From assembly GCF_012911025.1 (NCBI RefSeq), contig NZ_WUEI01000041.1, positions 1-38,093 of the forward strand: a stretch of 38,093 nucleotides of DNA, in the 5' to 3' direction. Made by a program: the position numbers and the translations under genes. The notes beneath the pieces are model-generated. The model was not told the origin of the DNA and made no database searches. It saw only the letters and a list, made by a program, of their open reading frames with translations. This document shows positions 1 to 8,015 of the stretch, one piece after another. The first letter of the stretch is position 1. Each line of letters opens with the position of its first letter. The DNA comes from Azoarcus sp. TTM-91 (GTDB lineage Bacteria > Pseudomonadota > Gammaproteobacteria > Burkholderiales > Rhodocyclaceae).

Positions 1-1183
1 CCGGGCACAGCTTGCGCACCAGGCGCTGCGCCAGCACGCCGAGCAGCGAGGACGACAGCAGGAAGGGCTCCACGCCCATGTCGGTCATCCGGGTCACCGC
101 CGAGATCGCATCGTTGGTATGCAGCGAGGCCAGCACGCCGTGGCCGGTGAGCGAGGCCTGCACCGCGATCTGGGCGGTCTCCAGGTCGCGGATCTCGCCG
201 ATCATGATGTTGTCCGGGTCCTGCCGCAGCGCGGCGCGCAGGGCGGCGCCGAAGCTCATGCCGATGCGGCTGTGCACCGGGATCTGGTTGATGCCCGGCA
301 GGTCGTATTCCACCGGGTCCTCGACGGTGAGGATGTTGCTGGTGTCGCGGTCGAGCTGGCCGAGGGCGGCGTACAGCGTGGTGGTCTTGCCGCTGCCGGT
401 GGGGCCGGTGACCAGCACGATGCCGTGGGGCTGGCGTATCAGCCGGGTCAGCTCGTCCAGGGTGTCCGGCGCCAGGCCGAGGCGCTCCAGCCGCAGGCGG
501 CCGGCGTCCTTCTCCAGCAGGCGCAGCACCGCGCGTTCGCCATGCACCGTGGGCACGGTGGATACCCGCAGGTCGATGGCGCGCCCGCCCACCCGCAGGG
601 CGATGCGGCCATCCTGCGGCGTGCGTTTCTCGGCGATGTCCAGCTGCGACATGATCTTGATGCGGGAGATCAGCGCCGCGTGCAGGCCCTTGCGCGGGCT
701 GACGACGTCGCGCAGCGTGCCATCCACCCGGTAGCGCACCACCGAGTGGCTCTCGAAGGCTTCGAAATGCACATCGCTGGCGCCATCGCGCGCGGCCTGC
801 GCCAGCAGGGCGTTGATCATGCGGATCACCGGCGCATCGTCCTGCGCGTCCAGCAGGTCGGTCACCGCCGGCATGTCGTGCATCAGGCGCTCCAGGTCCA
901 CCTCGCTCTCGGCGGCGCCCACCACTTCGGCGGCGCCGCCGCTCTCCGCCTGCAGGCTGTCGAGCAGCGCATCCATCTCGGCTTCGCCGATCTCGCGCCA
1001 GCGGCGCAGGCCGGTGCGGCGGGCCGCCTCGGCCACCGCCCAGCCCGGCGTGCGGGCGGTGCACAGCAGGCAGGGCTCACCGTCGGCGGCCTCATCCCGG
1101 CCGAGCGCGATCCGCTGCGCCCGCGCCCAGGGTGCTGGCAGGGCGGGCGGGGTTTCCGCCACCGCGGGGTCGCGCACATTCAT
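1..1183 (-). CDS. gspE: Type II secretion ATPase GspE, C-terminus cut by window edge
   Basis: Cytoplasmic hexameric ATPase that powers pseudopilus assembly in type II secretion. 394 codons are visible and the reading frame runs off the left edge, so roughly the last 100 residues of a normal GspE are missing. Seen: an N-terminal domain, the ASDVHFE segment (about residues 135-141) typical of the family, Walker A GPTGSGKTTT (260-269), the Asp box with EDPVEY (288-293), Walker B-like DNIMIGEIRD (324-333) and the HTND His box (355-358). The visible part stops at KLCP, where the zinc-binding tetracysteine begins. The ATG at 1183 is chosen because GAGG lies 7 nt upstream. An ATG at 1230 that overlaps the gspD stop opens only a 16-codon frame, closing at 1180-1182. 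Last visible gene of the gspGKLMDE run; gspF would be expected just beyond the edge. Confidence 0.95.
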   Translation of the reverse strand, partial: MNVRDPAVAETPPALPAPWARAQRIALGRDEAADGEPCLLCTARTPGWAVAEAARRTGLRRWREIGEAEMDALLDSLQAESGGAAEVVGAAESEVDLERLMHDMPAVTDLLDAQDDAPVIRMINALLAQAARDGASDVHFEAFESHSVVRYRVDGTLRDVVSPRKGLHAALISRIKIMSQLDIAEKRTPQDGRIALRVGGRAIDLRVSTVPTVHGERAVLRLLEKDAGRLRLERLGLAPDTLDELTRLIRQPHGIVLVTGPTGSGKTTTLYAALGQLDRDTSNILTVEDPVEYDLPGINQIPVHSRIGMSFGAALRAALRQDPDNIMIGEIRDLETAQIAVQASLTGHGVLASLHTNDAISAVTRMTDMGVEPFLLSSSLLGVLAQRLVRKLCP

Positions 1184-1226
1184 GCGGACACCTCAGCGAG
1201 GCGCTGCGGCAGCCGCGGCCGGAAGC

Positions 1227-3956
1227 TCATGGCGACACCACCAGTTCCGGCGCGTAGCCCAGCTCGCGCAGCAGGGCGACCGCGGTGTCCACCGCCTGGG
1301 CGTCATGCGGCACATCCACCCTTACCGCATGGCCACGGCCTCCCGGGCCGGTCACCACGTAGGCTTGCAGGCCGCTGATGCGCACCCGGCGGACGATGGC
1401 CAGCGCCTCGTCCTCGGCGGCCGTTTCGGCAATCTGCAGCACACTGCGCCGCGCCTCGGCGCCGGCATATAGCGCAGCCGGATCGCCGGCCGCCGGGTCG
1501 CCGGCGACCGGCGACACCGCGGCGGCGATGTTCTCCACCCCCGCCTCCGCGCGCGCCGGCCGCTCGCGCGCCTGGGCCGAAGACTGGGTGGCCGGCGGCG
1601 GCTGCTCCCGGGTGCGCGCCCATTCCGCCGGGCGCAGGTCCAGCCCGCTCCTGCCATTGGCCAGCGGCACATCCGCCGGCGGCAGGATGGGCGCGCCCAG
1701 CTCGCGGAGCAACGCATGGGCGGCCGGCTGGGCGTGGCTCTGCTGGCGGCGCATGAAGTTGTAGCGGTCCAGCGTGAGCCCGCGGCCGGCGTGGGCATCC
1801 CGGATCACGTAGGGGCGCAGGAAGACCATCAGATTGGTCTTCACCCGCTGGCGCTGGTCATGGCGGAACAGCCCGCCCAGCACCGGCAGGGAGCCGAGCA
1901 CCGGTACCTCGCTGGTGCCGGTGCTGACGCTGTCCTCCATCAGCCCGCCCAGCACCATGATCTGGCCGTCGTCCAGCAGCACGCTGGTATCCAGCGCGCG
2001 CTTGTTGGTGACGATGCCGGCGGCGTCCGAGCTCTGCTCGTCGATGCTGGACACCTCCTGGTAGATATCCAGCTTGACCGTGCCACCCTCCGATATCTGC
2101 GGCCGGATGTTGAGCTTCAGCCCGATGTCTTCCCGCTCTATGGTCTGGAAGGGATTGTTGCTGCCGCTGCTGCCGCTGGTGACGTACTGGCCGCTGACGA
2201 AAGGCACCGTCTTGCCGACCATGATGGAGGCCGGCTCGTTGTCCAGGGTAAGGATGTTGGGGGTGGACAGGATGTTGGCGCCGCCCTTGCTCTGCAGCGC
2301 CCGCGCCAGCATCTTGAGGTTGAGGATCTCGCCGACGCCGGGCAGGTTCACCCTGCCATCCACGATGCCGAGGTTGAGGCCGTCCGGCAGCAGGTCCAGG
2401 GTGCTGGAGGCGGTCAGGTTGAGGCCGCTGCCGCCGGCGATGTTGCCGCCGAAGAAGCGCTTGCCGCCGGCCATCCACTGGATGCCCAGCTCGGCGACGT
2501 CGCTTTCGGTCACCTCCACGATCAGGCTTTCCACCAGCACCTGGGCGCGGCGCTGGTCGAGCAGGTCGATCACCCGGCGCAGGCTGCGGTACATCGGCTC
2601 CGGCGCGGCGATGATCAGGGTGTTGGTGGTCGCGTCCGCCTGCACCGTCACCCCGCCGGCGGAGAAGGTGGAGGCGCTGCCGCCGCTGGCCTGCGCGCGG
2701 CCGCCGGCGGCGCTGCGCACCGAGACCGTCGCCGCGCTGCCGCCGCTGGCCGATGAGGTGGAGCTTGTGGTGCTCGTGGTGCTGCTGCGGCTGGAGGCCG
2801 TGTTGCCGCCGCTCTCCAGCATGCCGCCGGCGCCCAGCGCCGCCCGCACCGGGTCACCGCCGGACTGGGCGCTTTCGGCGGATTCGCCGGTGAGCAGGCC
2901 GCGCAGCACGCCGGCCAGGTAGGCCGCCTGGGCATTGCGCAGATAGACCACATGCAGATTGCCGGGATCGCTCTGCACCTCGTCGAGCTTGAGGATCAGC
3001 TCCCGCGCGAGGCTGGTGCGCGCCGGACTGCTGGAGCGGATGAGCACGCTGTTGGAGCGCGGATCGGCAACCACGCCGATATCCCGTCGCGCCTTCTCGC
3101 CGCCGCCTTCCAGCAGCTCCGCCGCCAGCGCGGCGATGTCCACCGCCACGCCGTTGCGCAGCTTCACCACCTCGGTATCCAGCGAGGTAGGCGTGTCTAT
3201 GCTCTCGATGATGCGGGCGATGCGGTCGAGGTTGTCCACATAGTCGGTGATCACCAGGGTGTTGTTGGCGGCATAGGCGACGATGGCGTTCTCCGGCGCG
3301 ATCATCGGCTTGAGCACCGGCACCATGGCCTCGGCGTTCTCGTAGGCCAGCCTGTAGGTACGGGTGGCCATGCCGCCGCCCGCACCCGCGCCGTTCACCG
3401 TGCCGCCGTGCAGCCGGGCATCCGCCGCCGGCAGCACGCGGCTGACCTCGCCCACATCGACGATGGCGTAGCCGCGCATGCGCAGCGCGCCGGCCAGCAT
3501 GCCGTAGGCGGTGTCGGCGGAGACCTCCCCCTCGGAGACCAGGGTGAGCTGGCCCTTCACCCGCGGATCGACGAGGAAGTTGCGGCCGAGGAACCGCGCC
3601 AGCGCGGAGATCACCGCCGGAATGTCGGCATCGACGAAATTCAGCGTCGCCTTCTCCGCCTGGCCCTGGCCCGGCGGGTTCGCGGCGGCGGCCGGCGTGG
3701 CCGTGCGGGCTGGCGCGGCCGGCCGCGGCGTCAGCGCTTCCACCTCGCCGGCGCGGGCCGCCGTTGTCACCCCGGCTGTCACCCCGGCGGCCGCCTCCGT
3801 TTCCGCTGGCGCGGTGGCGGCCGCCGCTGGCACATAGTTGCCCTGGCGGAACAGGGCATCTTCCCGCGCGGTGGTGCTGCAGCCGGCCACCGCCGCCATG
3901 CAGCCCACGCAAGCACCCAGGCGAGTCAGCCTCTTCATGCCGCGGCGCAACTTCAT
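1227..3956 (-). CDS. gspD: Type II secretion secretin GspD with C-terminal SPOR-like extension
   Basis: Outer-membrane secretin, 909 residues, clearly longer than the usual 650-750. The start at 3956 has AGGAGG just upstream and overlaps the gspM stop (ATGA). A lipoprotein signal ends at VAGC (Cys26), so it may be self-piloting. Domains: Ala/Pro-rich linker (40-100), N0 (about 102-180), N1 (196-256), N2 (257-328) and N3 (332-470). N3 is interrupted by a Ser/Thr/Gly-rich insert at about 380-435. The secretin barrel (473-718) contains VPVLGSLPVLGGLF (684-697). After the barrel comes a 115-residue hydrophilic linker, then residues 836-907. These read like a SPOR domain, two beta-alpha-beta halves with LQAYVV and GHAVRVDVP segments, in place of the usual S-domain. 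SPOR is assigned by eye and needs a profile search; secretin identity is certain. Confidence 0.95.
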   Translation of the reverse strand: MKLRRGMKRLTRLGACVGCMAAVAGCSTTAREDALFRQGNYVPAAAATAPAETEAAAGVTAGVTTAARAGEVEALTPRPAAPARTATPAAAANPPGQGQAEKATLNFVDADIPAVISALARFLGRNFLVDPRVKGQLTLVSEGEVSADTAYGMLAGALRMRGYAIVDVGEVSRVLPAADARLHGGTVNGAGAGGGMATRTYRLAYENAEAMVPVLKPMIAPENAIVAYAANNTLVITDYVDNLDRIARIIESIDTPTSLDTEVVKLRNGVAVDIAALAAELLEGGGEKARRDIGVVADPRSNSVLIRSSSPARTSLARELILKLDEVQSDPGNLHVVYLRNAQAAYLAGVLRGLLTGESAESAQSGGDPVRAALGAGGMLESGGNTASSRSSTTSTTSSTSSASGGSAATVSVRSAAGGRAQASGGSASTFSAGGVTVQADATTNTLIIAAPEPMYRSLRRVIDLLDQRRAQVLVESLIVEVTESDVAELGIQWMAGGKRFFGGNIAGGSGLNLTASSTLDLLPDGLNLGIVDGRVNLPGVGEILNLKMLARALQSKGGANILSTPNILTLDNEPASIMVGKTVPFVSGQYVTSGSSGSNNPFQTIEREDIGLKLNIRPQISEGGTVKLDIYQEVSSIDEQSSDAAGIVTNKRALDTSVLLDDGQIMVLGGLMEDSVSTGTSEVPVLGSLPVLGGLFRHDQRQRVKTNLMVFLRPYVIRDAHAGRGLTLDRYNFMRRQQSHAQPAAHALLRELGAPILPPADVPLANGRSGLDLRPAEWARTREQPPPATQSSAQARERPARAEAGVENIAAAVSPVAGDPAAGDPAALYAGAEARRSVLQIAETAAEDEALAIVRRVRISGLQAYVVTGPGGRGHAVRVDVPHDAQAVDTAVALLRELGYAPELVVSP

Positions 3957-4522
3957 CCTTCCTCCTTGGTCGTCCGCGCCGGGCGCAGACTCACGGTTCC
4001 CAGCACCACGCCTTGGCCACCTCCAGCCTCGCCGCCGCGCAGGGCGAGGCCGGCGATCTCCAGCCCCAGCGCCGTCGGTGCATCCAGCAGCCAGGGCATG
4101 AGGCGGGCGGCCGGCAGGCCGGTGCTCAGTTCGAACTGGACGCCATCCGCCTGCGCCCCATCGATGAAGCGGTAGCTGCCGGCAAAGCCGGCGTGGTCCA
4201 GCGCCGCGCCCAGGCGATCGGCGAGGGCAAGCCCCTTCTCCGTCGGCGCCGCCGCCGCGCCGGCGCCGTTCAGCACCGTCTCCAGCGCCTGGGCCTGGGA
4301 GCGCAGCTTGGGCAGCTCCGCCTCCCAGTAACTCAGCGAGGCCAGCGCCGGACGCACGCCCAGCAACCAGAGCAGCGCCAGGGCGAGCGCCGCCAGCCCC
4401 AGCGTCAGTTGCATCCGCTCCCGTGGCACCAGGGCTTGCCATGCGCCCCGCAGCCGGGCGGCATGGCGCAGGATTCCGCCGGCAAGCGGCTGGCTGGCGG
4501 TAGCTGGCTTTTGTCCGTTCAT
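3953..4522 (-). CDS. gspM: Type II secretion inner-membrane protein GspM
   Basis: Bitopic inner-membrane component that pairs with GspL in the assembly platform. 189 residues, normal for the family. Seen: a short basic cytoplasmic N-terminus (about 1-36), one transmembrane segment (about 38-58, rich in Leu and Ala), then a periplasmic coiled-coil stretch (SYWEAELPKLRSQAQALE, about 64-81) and a small ferredoxin-like C-terminal domain. The sequence is weakly conserved, so the call rests on this topology plus its place between gspL and gspD. Its start overlaps the gspL stop (ATGA at 4519-4522), and its own stop overlaps the gspD start, so translation is probably coupled. Confidence 0.85.
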   Translation of the reverse strand: MNGQKPATASQPLAGGILRHAARLRGAWQALVPRERMQLTLGLAALALALLWLLGVRPALASLSYWEAELPKLRSQAQALETVLNGAGAAAAPTEKGLALADRLGAALDHAGFAGSYRFIDGAQADGVQFELSTGLPAARLMPWLLDAPTALGLEIAGLALRGGEAGGGQGVVLGTVSLRPARTTKEEG

Positions 4523-5700
4523 GGCGTCTGTGCAGCCGCGGCTGTGTCAGCCTGCCGATAGGTCAGGCGCAGGCCCTTGCCCGCCGCCTCTTCCACGATT
4601 TCCACGCCCTGCTCCAGCGCCTGCGCCTGCAGGGCGGGCAGTGCGTCCCGCAACGCGCTGGCGGCCCGCCGCCACTCGATGTGCAGGGTCTGTTCATCCG
4701 CGGAGAAGCGCAGGCCGGTGACCTCCCCGGCCAGCGGCAACAGGGCGGCGACCTGCGCCAGCCCGGCGAAACCGCCCGCCCCGGCGCCGCCGGCCTGCTG
4801 CCGCTGCCTGGCCTGCTGCAAGGGGTTGAGTACCACCTGGATATCCGGGAAAGCCGCCCTGAGCCGGGCGCTCATGTGCCGCTTCAGCGCCTGCCCTTCC
4901 GCCTCCAGCCGGCCGACATGAAGGTTGAGACCGAGCGACCACAGCGCCAGCGCGGCAACTCCCCAGCCGGAGACGGCCCGCCGCCAGGAGGAGGCGCGGC
5001 CGTCCCCGGCGGCCGGCATCGGCAGGCTGATGCGCCAGGACGCGCCCGACCAGGCGAGCGCATCCTCGTCAGCCTGCGTCGTGCCGGTTTCCAGCGTAAG
5101 CCAGCGCGGCGCCTGGCCAGCGGGAAGCAAGGCGGCCAGGCGCTCGGCCGACGCCTCGCCCGGCCCGCTGGCCACCTGTCCACCCAGCGCCTGCAGCAGA
5201 CCGCTGTTGCGCCCGCTACGTAGCCACAGCCAGCCATCGGCCTCGCAGGCGGAAGCGCTGCCCTCCGACCAGGGCAGGAAGGCCGGCGGCGGGAACAAGG
5301 CATGCGGAGCCAGGCCATGGCGGCGCAACTGGGCGAGCACGGCGCGCAGCGTGGGTGCTTCCGCCCAGGCCGCCGTGAGCCGGCCATCCTCGCCGCGCGG
5401 GCCGAAGCCGATCGCCAGCGATTCCACCGGCGCCAGCGCCAGCGTCTCCAGCGCCCCGCCGACCGCCGCCCGCAGGCGGCCCCGCGACAGGGGCGGCAGG
5501 CTCAGCTCGGCCAGCGAGACGTCCAGCGGATGCAGGCAGGCCTCCACCCGGCGGGCGTGGTAGCGCTCGCCCAGCTCAGCCAGGCTGCCGGGCGCGCCGC
5601 AGTGCCAGTGGCCGTTCTTGCCGCGCCAGGCGCAGCGCAGCCTTCCTTCGCACAGTTCCGCCGCCGGCGGCAAGGCCAGGCGCAGCAGTTCCACCTTCAT
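4519..5700 (-). CDS. gspL: Type II secretion assembly protein GspL
   Basis: Inner-membrane protein that recruits the GspE ATPase through its cytoplasmic domain and binds GspM in the periplasm. 393 residues, close to normal. The N-terminal two thirds (about 1-235) form an actin-like cytoplasmic domain with a DVSLAELSLPPL stretch at about 60-71. A single transmembrane helix follows (about 244-262, GVAALALWSLGLNLHVG), then a periplasmic helix and a ferredoxin-like end. The start at 5700 (MKVELLRLAL) is preferred over an in-frame upstream codon at 5718 because it gives the short beta-strand beginning typical of GspL and overlaps the gspK stop by four bases. Confidence 0.85.
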   Translation of the reverse strand: MKVELLRLALPPAAELCEGRLRCAWRGKNGHWHCGAPGSLAELGERYHARRVEACLHPLDVSLAELSLPPLSRGRLRAAVGGALETLALAPVESLAIGFGPRGEDGRLTAAWAEAPTLRAVLAQLRRHGLAPHALFPPPAFLPWSEGSASACEADGWLWLRSGRNSGLLQALGGQVASGPGEASAERLAALLPAGQAPRWLTLETGTTQADEDALAWSGASWRISLPMPAAGDGRASSWRRAVSGWGVAALALWSLGLNLHVGRLEAEGQALKRHMSARLRAAFPDIQVVLNPLQQARQRQQAGGAGAGGFAGLAQVAALLPLAGEVTGLRFSADEQTLHIEWRRAASALRDALPALQAQALEQGVEIVEEAAGKGLRLTYRQADTAAAAQTP

Positions 5701-6683
5701 GCGCCCTCCCGCAGCCACAGCACCCGCGGCAAGGATTGCTTGTCGTCATGGACCAGCGCCCTCAGCACCATCCTGGTCCGCCCGGCTTCCACCGCCGCGG
5801 CGAACTGGAACCAACGGCTGTTCACGCCCAGGCGCAGCTGGCTGGTGTCCAGCTCCGGCATCTGCAGGCGGTGGGCGAAATCGCCCTGGCTGAGAAACCA
5901 CTGGCCGCGGTCGCGCGCCAGCAGCAGCGCCTGCGCCCGCTCCAGCGGCAGGCCGGGCACCAGCGCGGCGATCACTTCCGCCGGGGCGGTGTTGGCATTC
6001 ACCCAGGTCTGCTGCGGCAGCATGGTGATGTAGGGCTTGAGACGCACGAGGCTGGCGGGAGCAACGCCCGGTACGGCCAGCAGATCCTCCACCACCCTCG
6101 GCCTGAGCCCGGCCGGGGGGCCTGCTGGCGCGGCATCGCCTTCCTCTCCCCGCCGCCCAACCGGCGGTGCCTCGCCGGGCGTTCCGCCCAGGGCCAGCAC
6201 CATCCAGCGGGAAATGAGCGCCGCCTGCTCCGCCTCGACGCCGAGCAACTCGCACAGGCGGCTGAACGCGGCCAGTTCGGTGGCGACCGGAGCGCCCTGC
6301 ACGACCAGGTTGCGCAGATTGAATTTGCCCTGCTCATCGATGAGTTCGGATGAGATCCGGGCCGGCATGCCGGCCAGTTGTCCGGCCGGACGGCCGAGCA
6401 CCGGCTGGCTCCAGGCGCCGCCGGCGCGGGTGAGCACATCCCGCCTCGCCTCGTCGCGCAGCAGCAGTTGCGCCCGGCCGACTTCGCCGCGCAGCAGCCA
6501 GCGGGCCTGGGCGCGGATCTGCTCGCCGTGCAGGCTGCGGATGACCATCGCCTGGCGGCCGAGCAGGCTGGCGGCCAGCACCGCGATCACCGCGACAATC
6601 AGCAGCACCGCGATGACTGCCATGCCCTGCTGCCTGACGAGGCGCTGCAAGACAGCGGTTCGATGGCGGAGCATGGCGCGCAC
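5697..6683 (-). CDS. gspK: Type II secretion minor pseudopilin GspK
   Basis: Large minor pseudopilin placed at the pilus tip in type II secretion. 328 residues from the GTG at 6683; an ATG three codons in (6674) is the alternative start. Seen: a basic leader ending at RQQG, prepilin-peptidase cleavage before MAVIAVLLIVAVIAVLAA, and no glutamate at position +5 of the mature protein, a known hallmark of GspK. The body contains the conserved ISSELIDEQGKFNLRNL block (about 109-125), which helps form the large alpha-helical domain. The start lies directly against the gspG stop with no gap. In most systems GspK caps a complex with GspI and GspJ, and neither is encoded in this window. Confidence 0.92.
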   Translation of the reverse strand: MRAMLRHRTAVLQRLVRQQGMAVIAVLLIVAVIAVLAASLLGRQAMVIRSLHGEQIRAQARWLLRGEVGRAQLLLRDEARRDVLTRAGGAWSQPVLGRPAGQLAGMPARISSELIDEQGKFNLRNLVVQGAPVATELAAFSRLCELLGVEAEQAALISRWMVLALGGTPGEAPPVGRRGEEGDAAPAGPPAGLRPRVVEDLLAVPGVAPASLVRLKPYITMLPQQTWVNANTAPAEVIAALVPGLPLERAQALLLARDRGQWFLSQGDFAHRLQMPELDTSQLRLGVNSRWFQFAAAVEAGRTRMVLRALVHDDKQSLPRVLWLREGA

Positions 6684-7136
6684 CTAGAGATCCCAGGAGC
6701 CGATGTCGGCGTTGGCCTTCTCGCCGCCCGGCTCGCCGTCCGCCCCCAGCGAGAAGACGTCGATCTCGCCATTGGTGCCGGGGTTGAGGTACTGGTAGGC
6801 CTTGCCCCAGGGATCGTTGGGCAGGCGTTCCAGGTAGGGCCGCCAGTTGCCCGGCACCTTGCCGCTCGCCGGCTTCTCCACCAGGGCGCGCAGGCCCTGG
6901 GTGCCGCTGGGATAGGCGCCATTGTCCAGTCGGTAGAGCTTGAGCGCCTGCATGATGGCGGCGACATCCTGGCGCGCGGCGGTGGCCCGCGCCTGGTCCG
7001 GCCGCTCCATCAGGCTGGGCACCACCAGCGCGGCCAGCACGCCCATGATCACCAGCACCACCATGATCTCGATCAGGGTGAATCCCCTGGCGCTCCGGTG
7101 TGACCGGATGTCGCGCTCCGGAAGCTCCGCGGCCAT
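6684..7136 (-). CDS. gspG: Type II secretion major pseudopilin GspG
   Basis: Major subunit of the periplasmic pseudopilus that pushes substrates through the secretin. 150 residues from ATG 7136, which has GGGAG 7 nt upstream; the ATG at 7142 sits too close to that site. Seen: hydrophilic leader, prepilin-peptidase site RG^FTLIEIMVVLVIMGVLAAL with Glu at +5, then the GspG body with DNGAYPSGTQGLRALV, LPNDPWGKAYQYLNPG and the terminal IGSWDL that belongs to the calcium-binding C-terminal loop. First gene of the gsp run. The 175 bp between it and the sigma-factor gene upstream could hold a promoter: a GGAAAT hexamer lies at 7215-7220 on the minus strand, but I cannot assign a matching -10. Confidence 0.96.
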   Translation of the reverse strand: MAAELPERDIRSHRSARGFTLIEIMVVLVIMGVLAALVVPSLMERPDQARATAARQDVAAIMQALKLYRLDNGAYPSGTQGLRALVEKPASGKVPGNWRPYLERLPNDPWGKAYQYLNPGTNGEIDVFSLGADGEPGGEKANADIGSWDL

Positions 7137-7311
7137 ACCCATTCTCCCGAACAAACGATGGACCGGGCCATGCTGACAGAAGCGAATGTCATTCCTGTTG
7201 AGCGAACTCGGGAGGATTTCCCTTGCCGGAAAACGCCTTTCGCATAGGTCGTGGACGAGCGGAAACCGCGTGCCGGTGCGCGGCACGCGGGCAGTTCCGG
7301 CGGCAGCGCGT

Positions 7312-7935
7312 TCAGGCCGCCTGGCGCTCTTCCGCCAGGTTCACCCGGCAGCGCATACCGGAGTCCGCCGGCGCGGCCCCACCCGACCGCGGCCGCGCCG
7401 TGTAGTGGGCGCAGTGGCGCAGGGCCTGGCCCAGGATGGCGTCCAGCGTGCGCACCGATACCCGGTACCAGGCGGCGGCCTCCTGGCGGGAGCAGTCCTC
7501 CACCCGCAGCGCGAGCAGGATGGCGCGGTGGCGCCGGGGCAGGCCGTGCAGCGCCCGCTCCATCGCCGCCAGTTCGGAGCGCGCCTCCACCGTTTGCTCC
7601 GGGCCGGGCGCGCTGTCCGCCAGCTGTTCCAGGTCGGCCTCCTCCAGCGCCGCGCCCGGCCGCGCATCGCGGTCGCGCAGGCGCTCCATCGCCACATTGC
7701 TGGCCGCCCGGTAGACATAGGCTTCCGGGCAGCGGATGGCCGCGGTCGTCATGTCGCCCAGGCGCAGCCAGGTTTCATGCAGGCACTCGCTGGCCAGGTC
7801 GGCGCAGCCGAAACGGCGGGCGAGGCGCCGCTGCAGCTCGCGGTAGTTCGCGGCAAGGTAGGCGCGCAAGCCGGCGCCTTCCGGCAAGGCGCCTGCTCCG
7901 GCACGGACATCGATTTCCATCGAGGCGGTTTCCAT
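7312..7935 (-). CDS. ECF (FecI-like) RNA polymerase sigma factor, gsp-proximal
   Basis: Extracytoplasmic-function sigma factor of about 207 residues. Region 2 is recognisable at about residues 19-90, with CLHETWLRLGD and the PEAYVYRAASNVAMERLRDRD block for core binding and -10 recognition. Region 4 follows at about 125-185 (LHGLPRRHRAILLALRVEDCSRQEAAAWYRVSVRTLD), a helix-turn-helix for the -35 box. The C-terminal 20 residues are basic and Pro/Gly-rich, with no clear domain. Start is uncertain: ATG 7935 is chosen, with ATG 7920 and TTG 7950 also possible; none has a strong ribosome site. It sits 80 bp downstream of the giant haemagglutinin and 175 bp upstream of gspG with no anti-sigma gene beside it, so it could link expression of the two. 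That role is inference. Confidence 0.85.
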   Translation of the reverse strand: METASMEIDVRAGAGALPEGAGLRAYLAANYRELQRRLARRFGCADLASECLHETWLRLGDMTTAAIRCPEAYVYRAASNVAMERLRDRDARPGAALEEADLEQLADSAPGPEQTVEARSELAAMERALHGLPRRHRAILLALRVEDCSRQEAAAWYRVSVRTLDAILGQALRHCAHYTARPRSGGAAPADSGMRCRVNLAEERQAA

Positions 7936-8015
7936 GGCGATGGGGTACAAGGGCAGAGAACAGCGGGCGGGCCTGGATGCATGCGAGGCCCGCCCCAGGC
8001 CGGGAGATGCGCGCT

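Noticed and set aside
1180..1230. 16-codon frame between gspD and gspE starting at an ATGA overlap
   Set aside because: No ribosome site of its own; gspE has its own GAGG and ATG at 1183. It may only keep ribosomes moving between the genes, and a frameshift is not needed to explain it.
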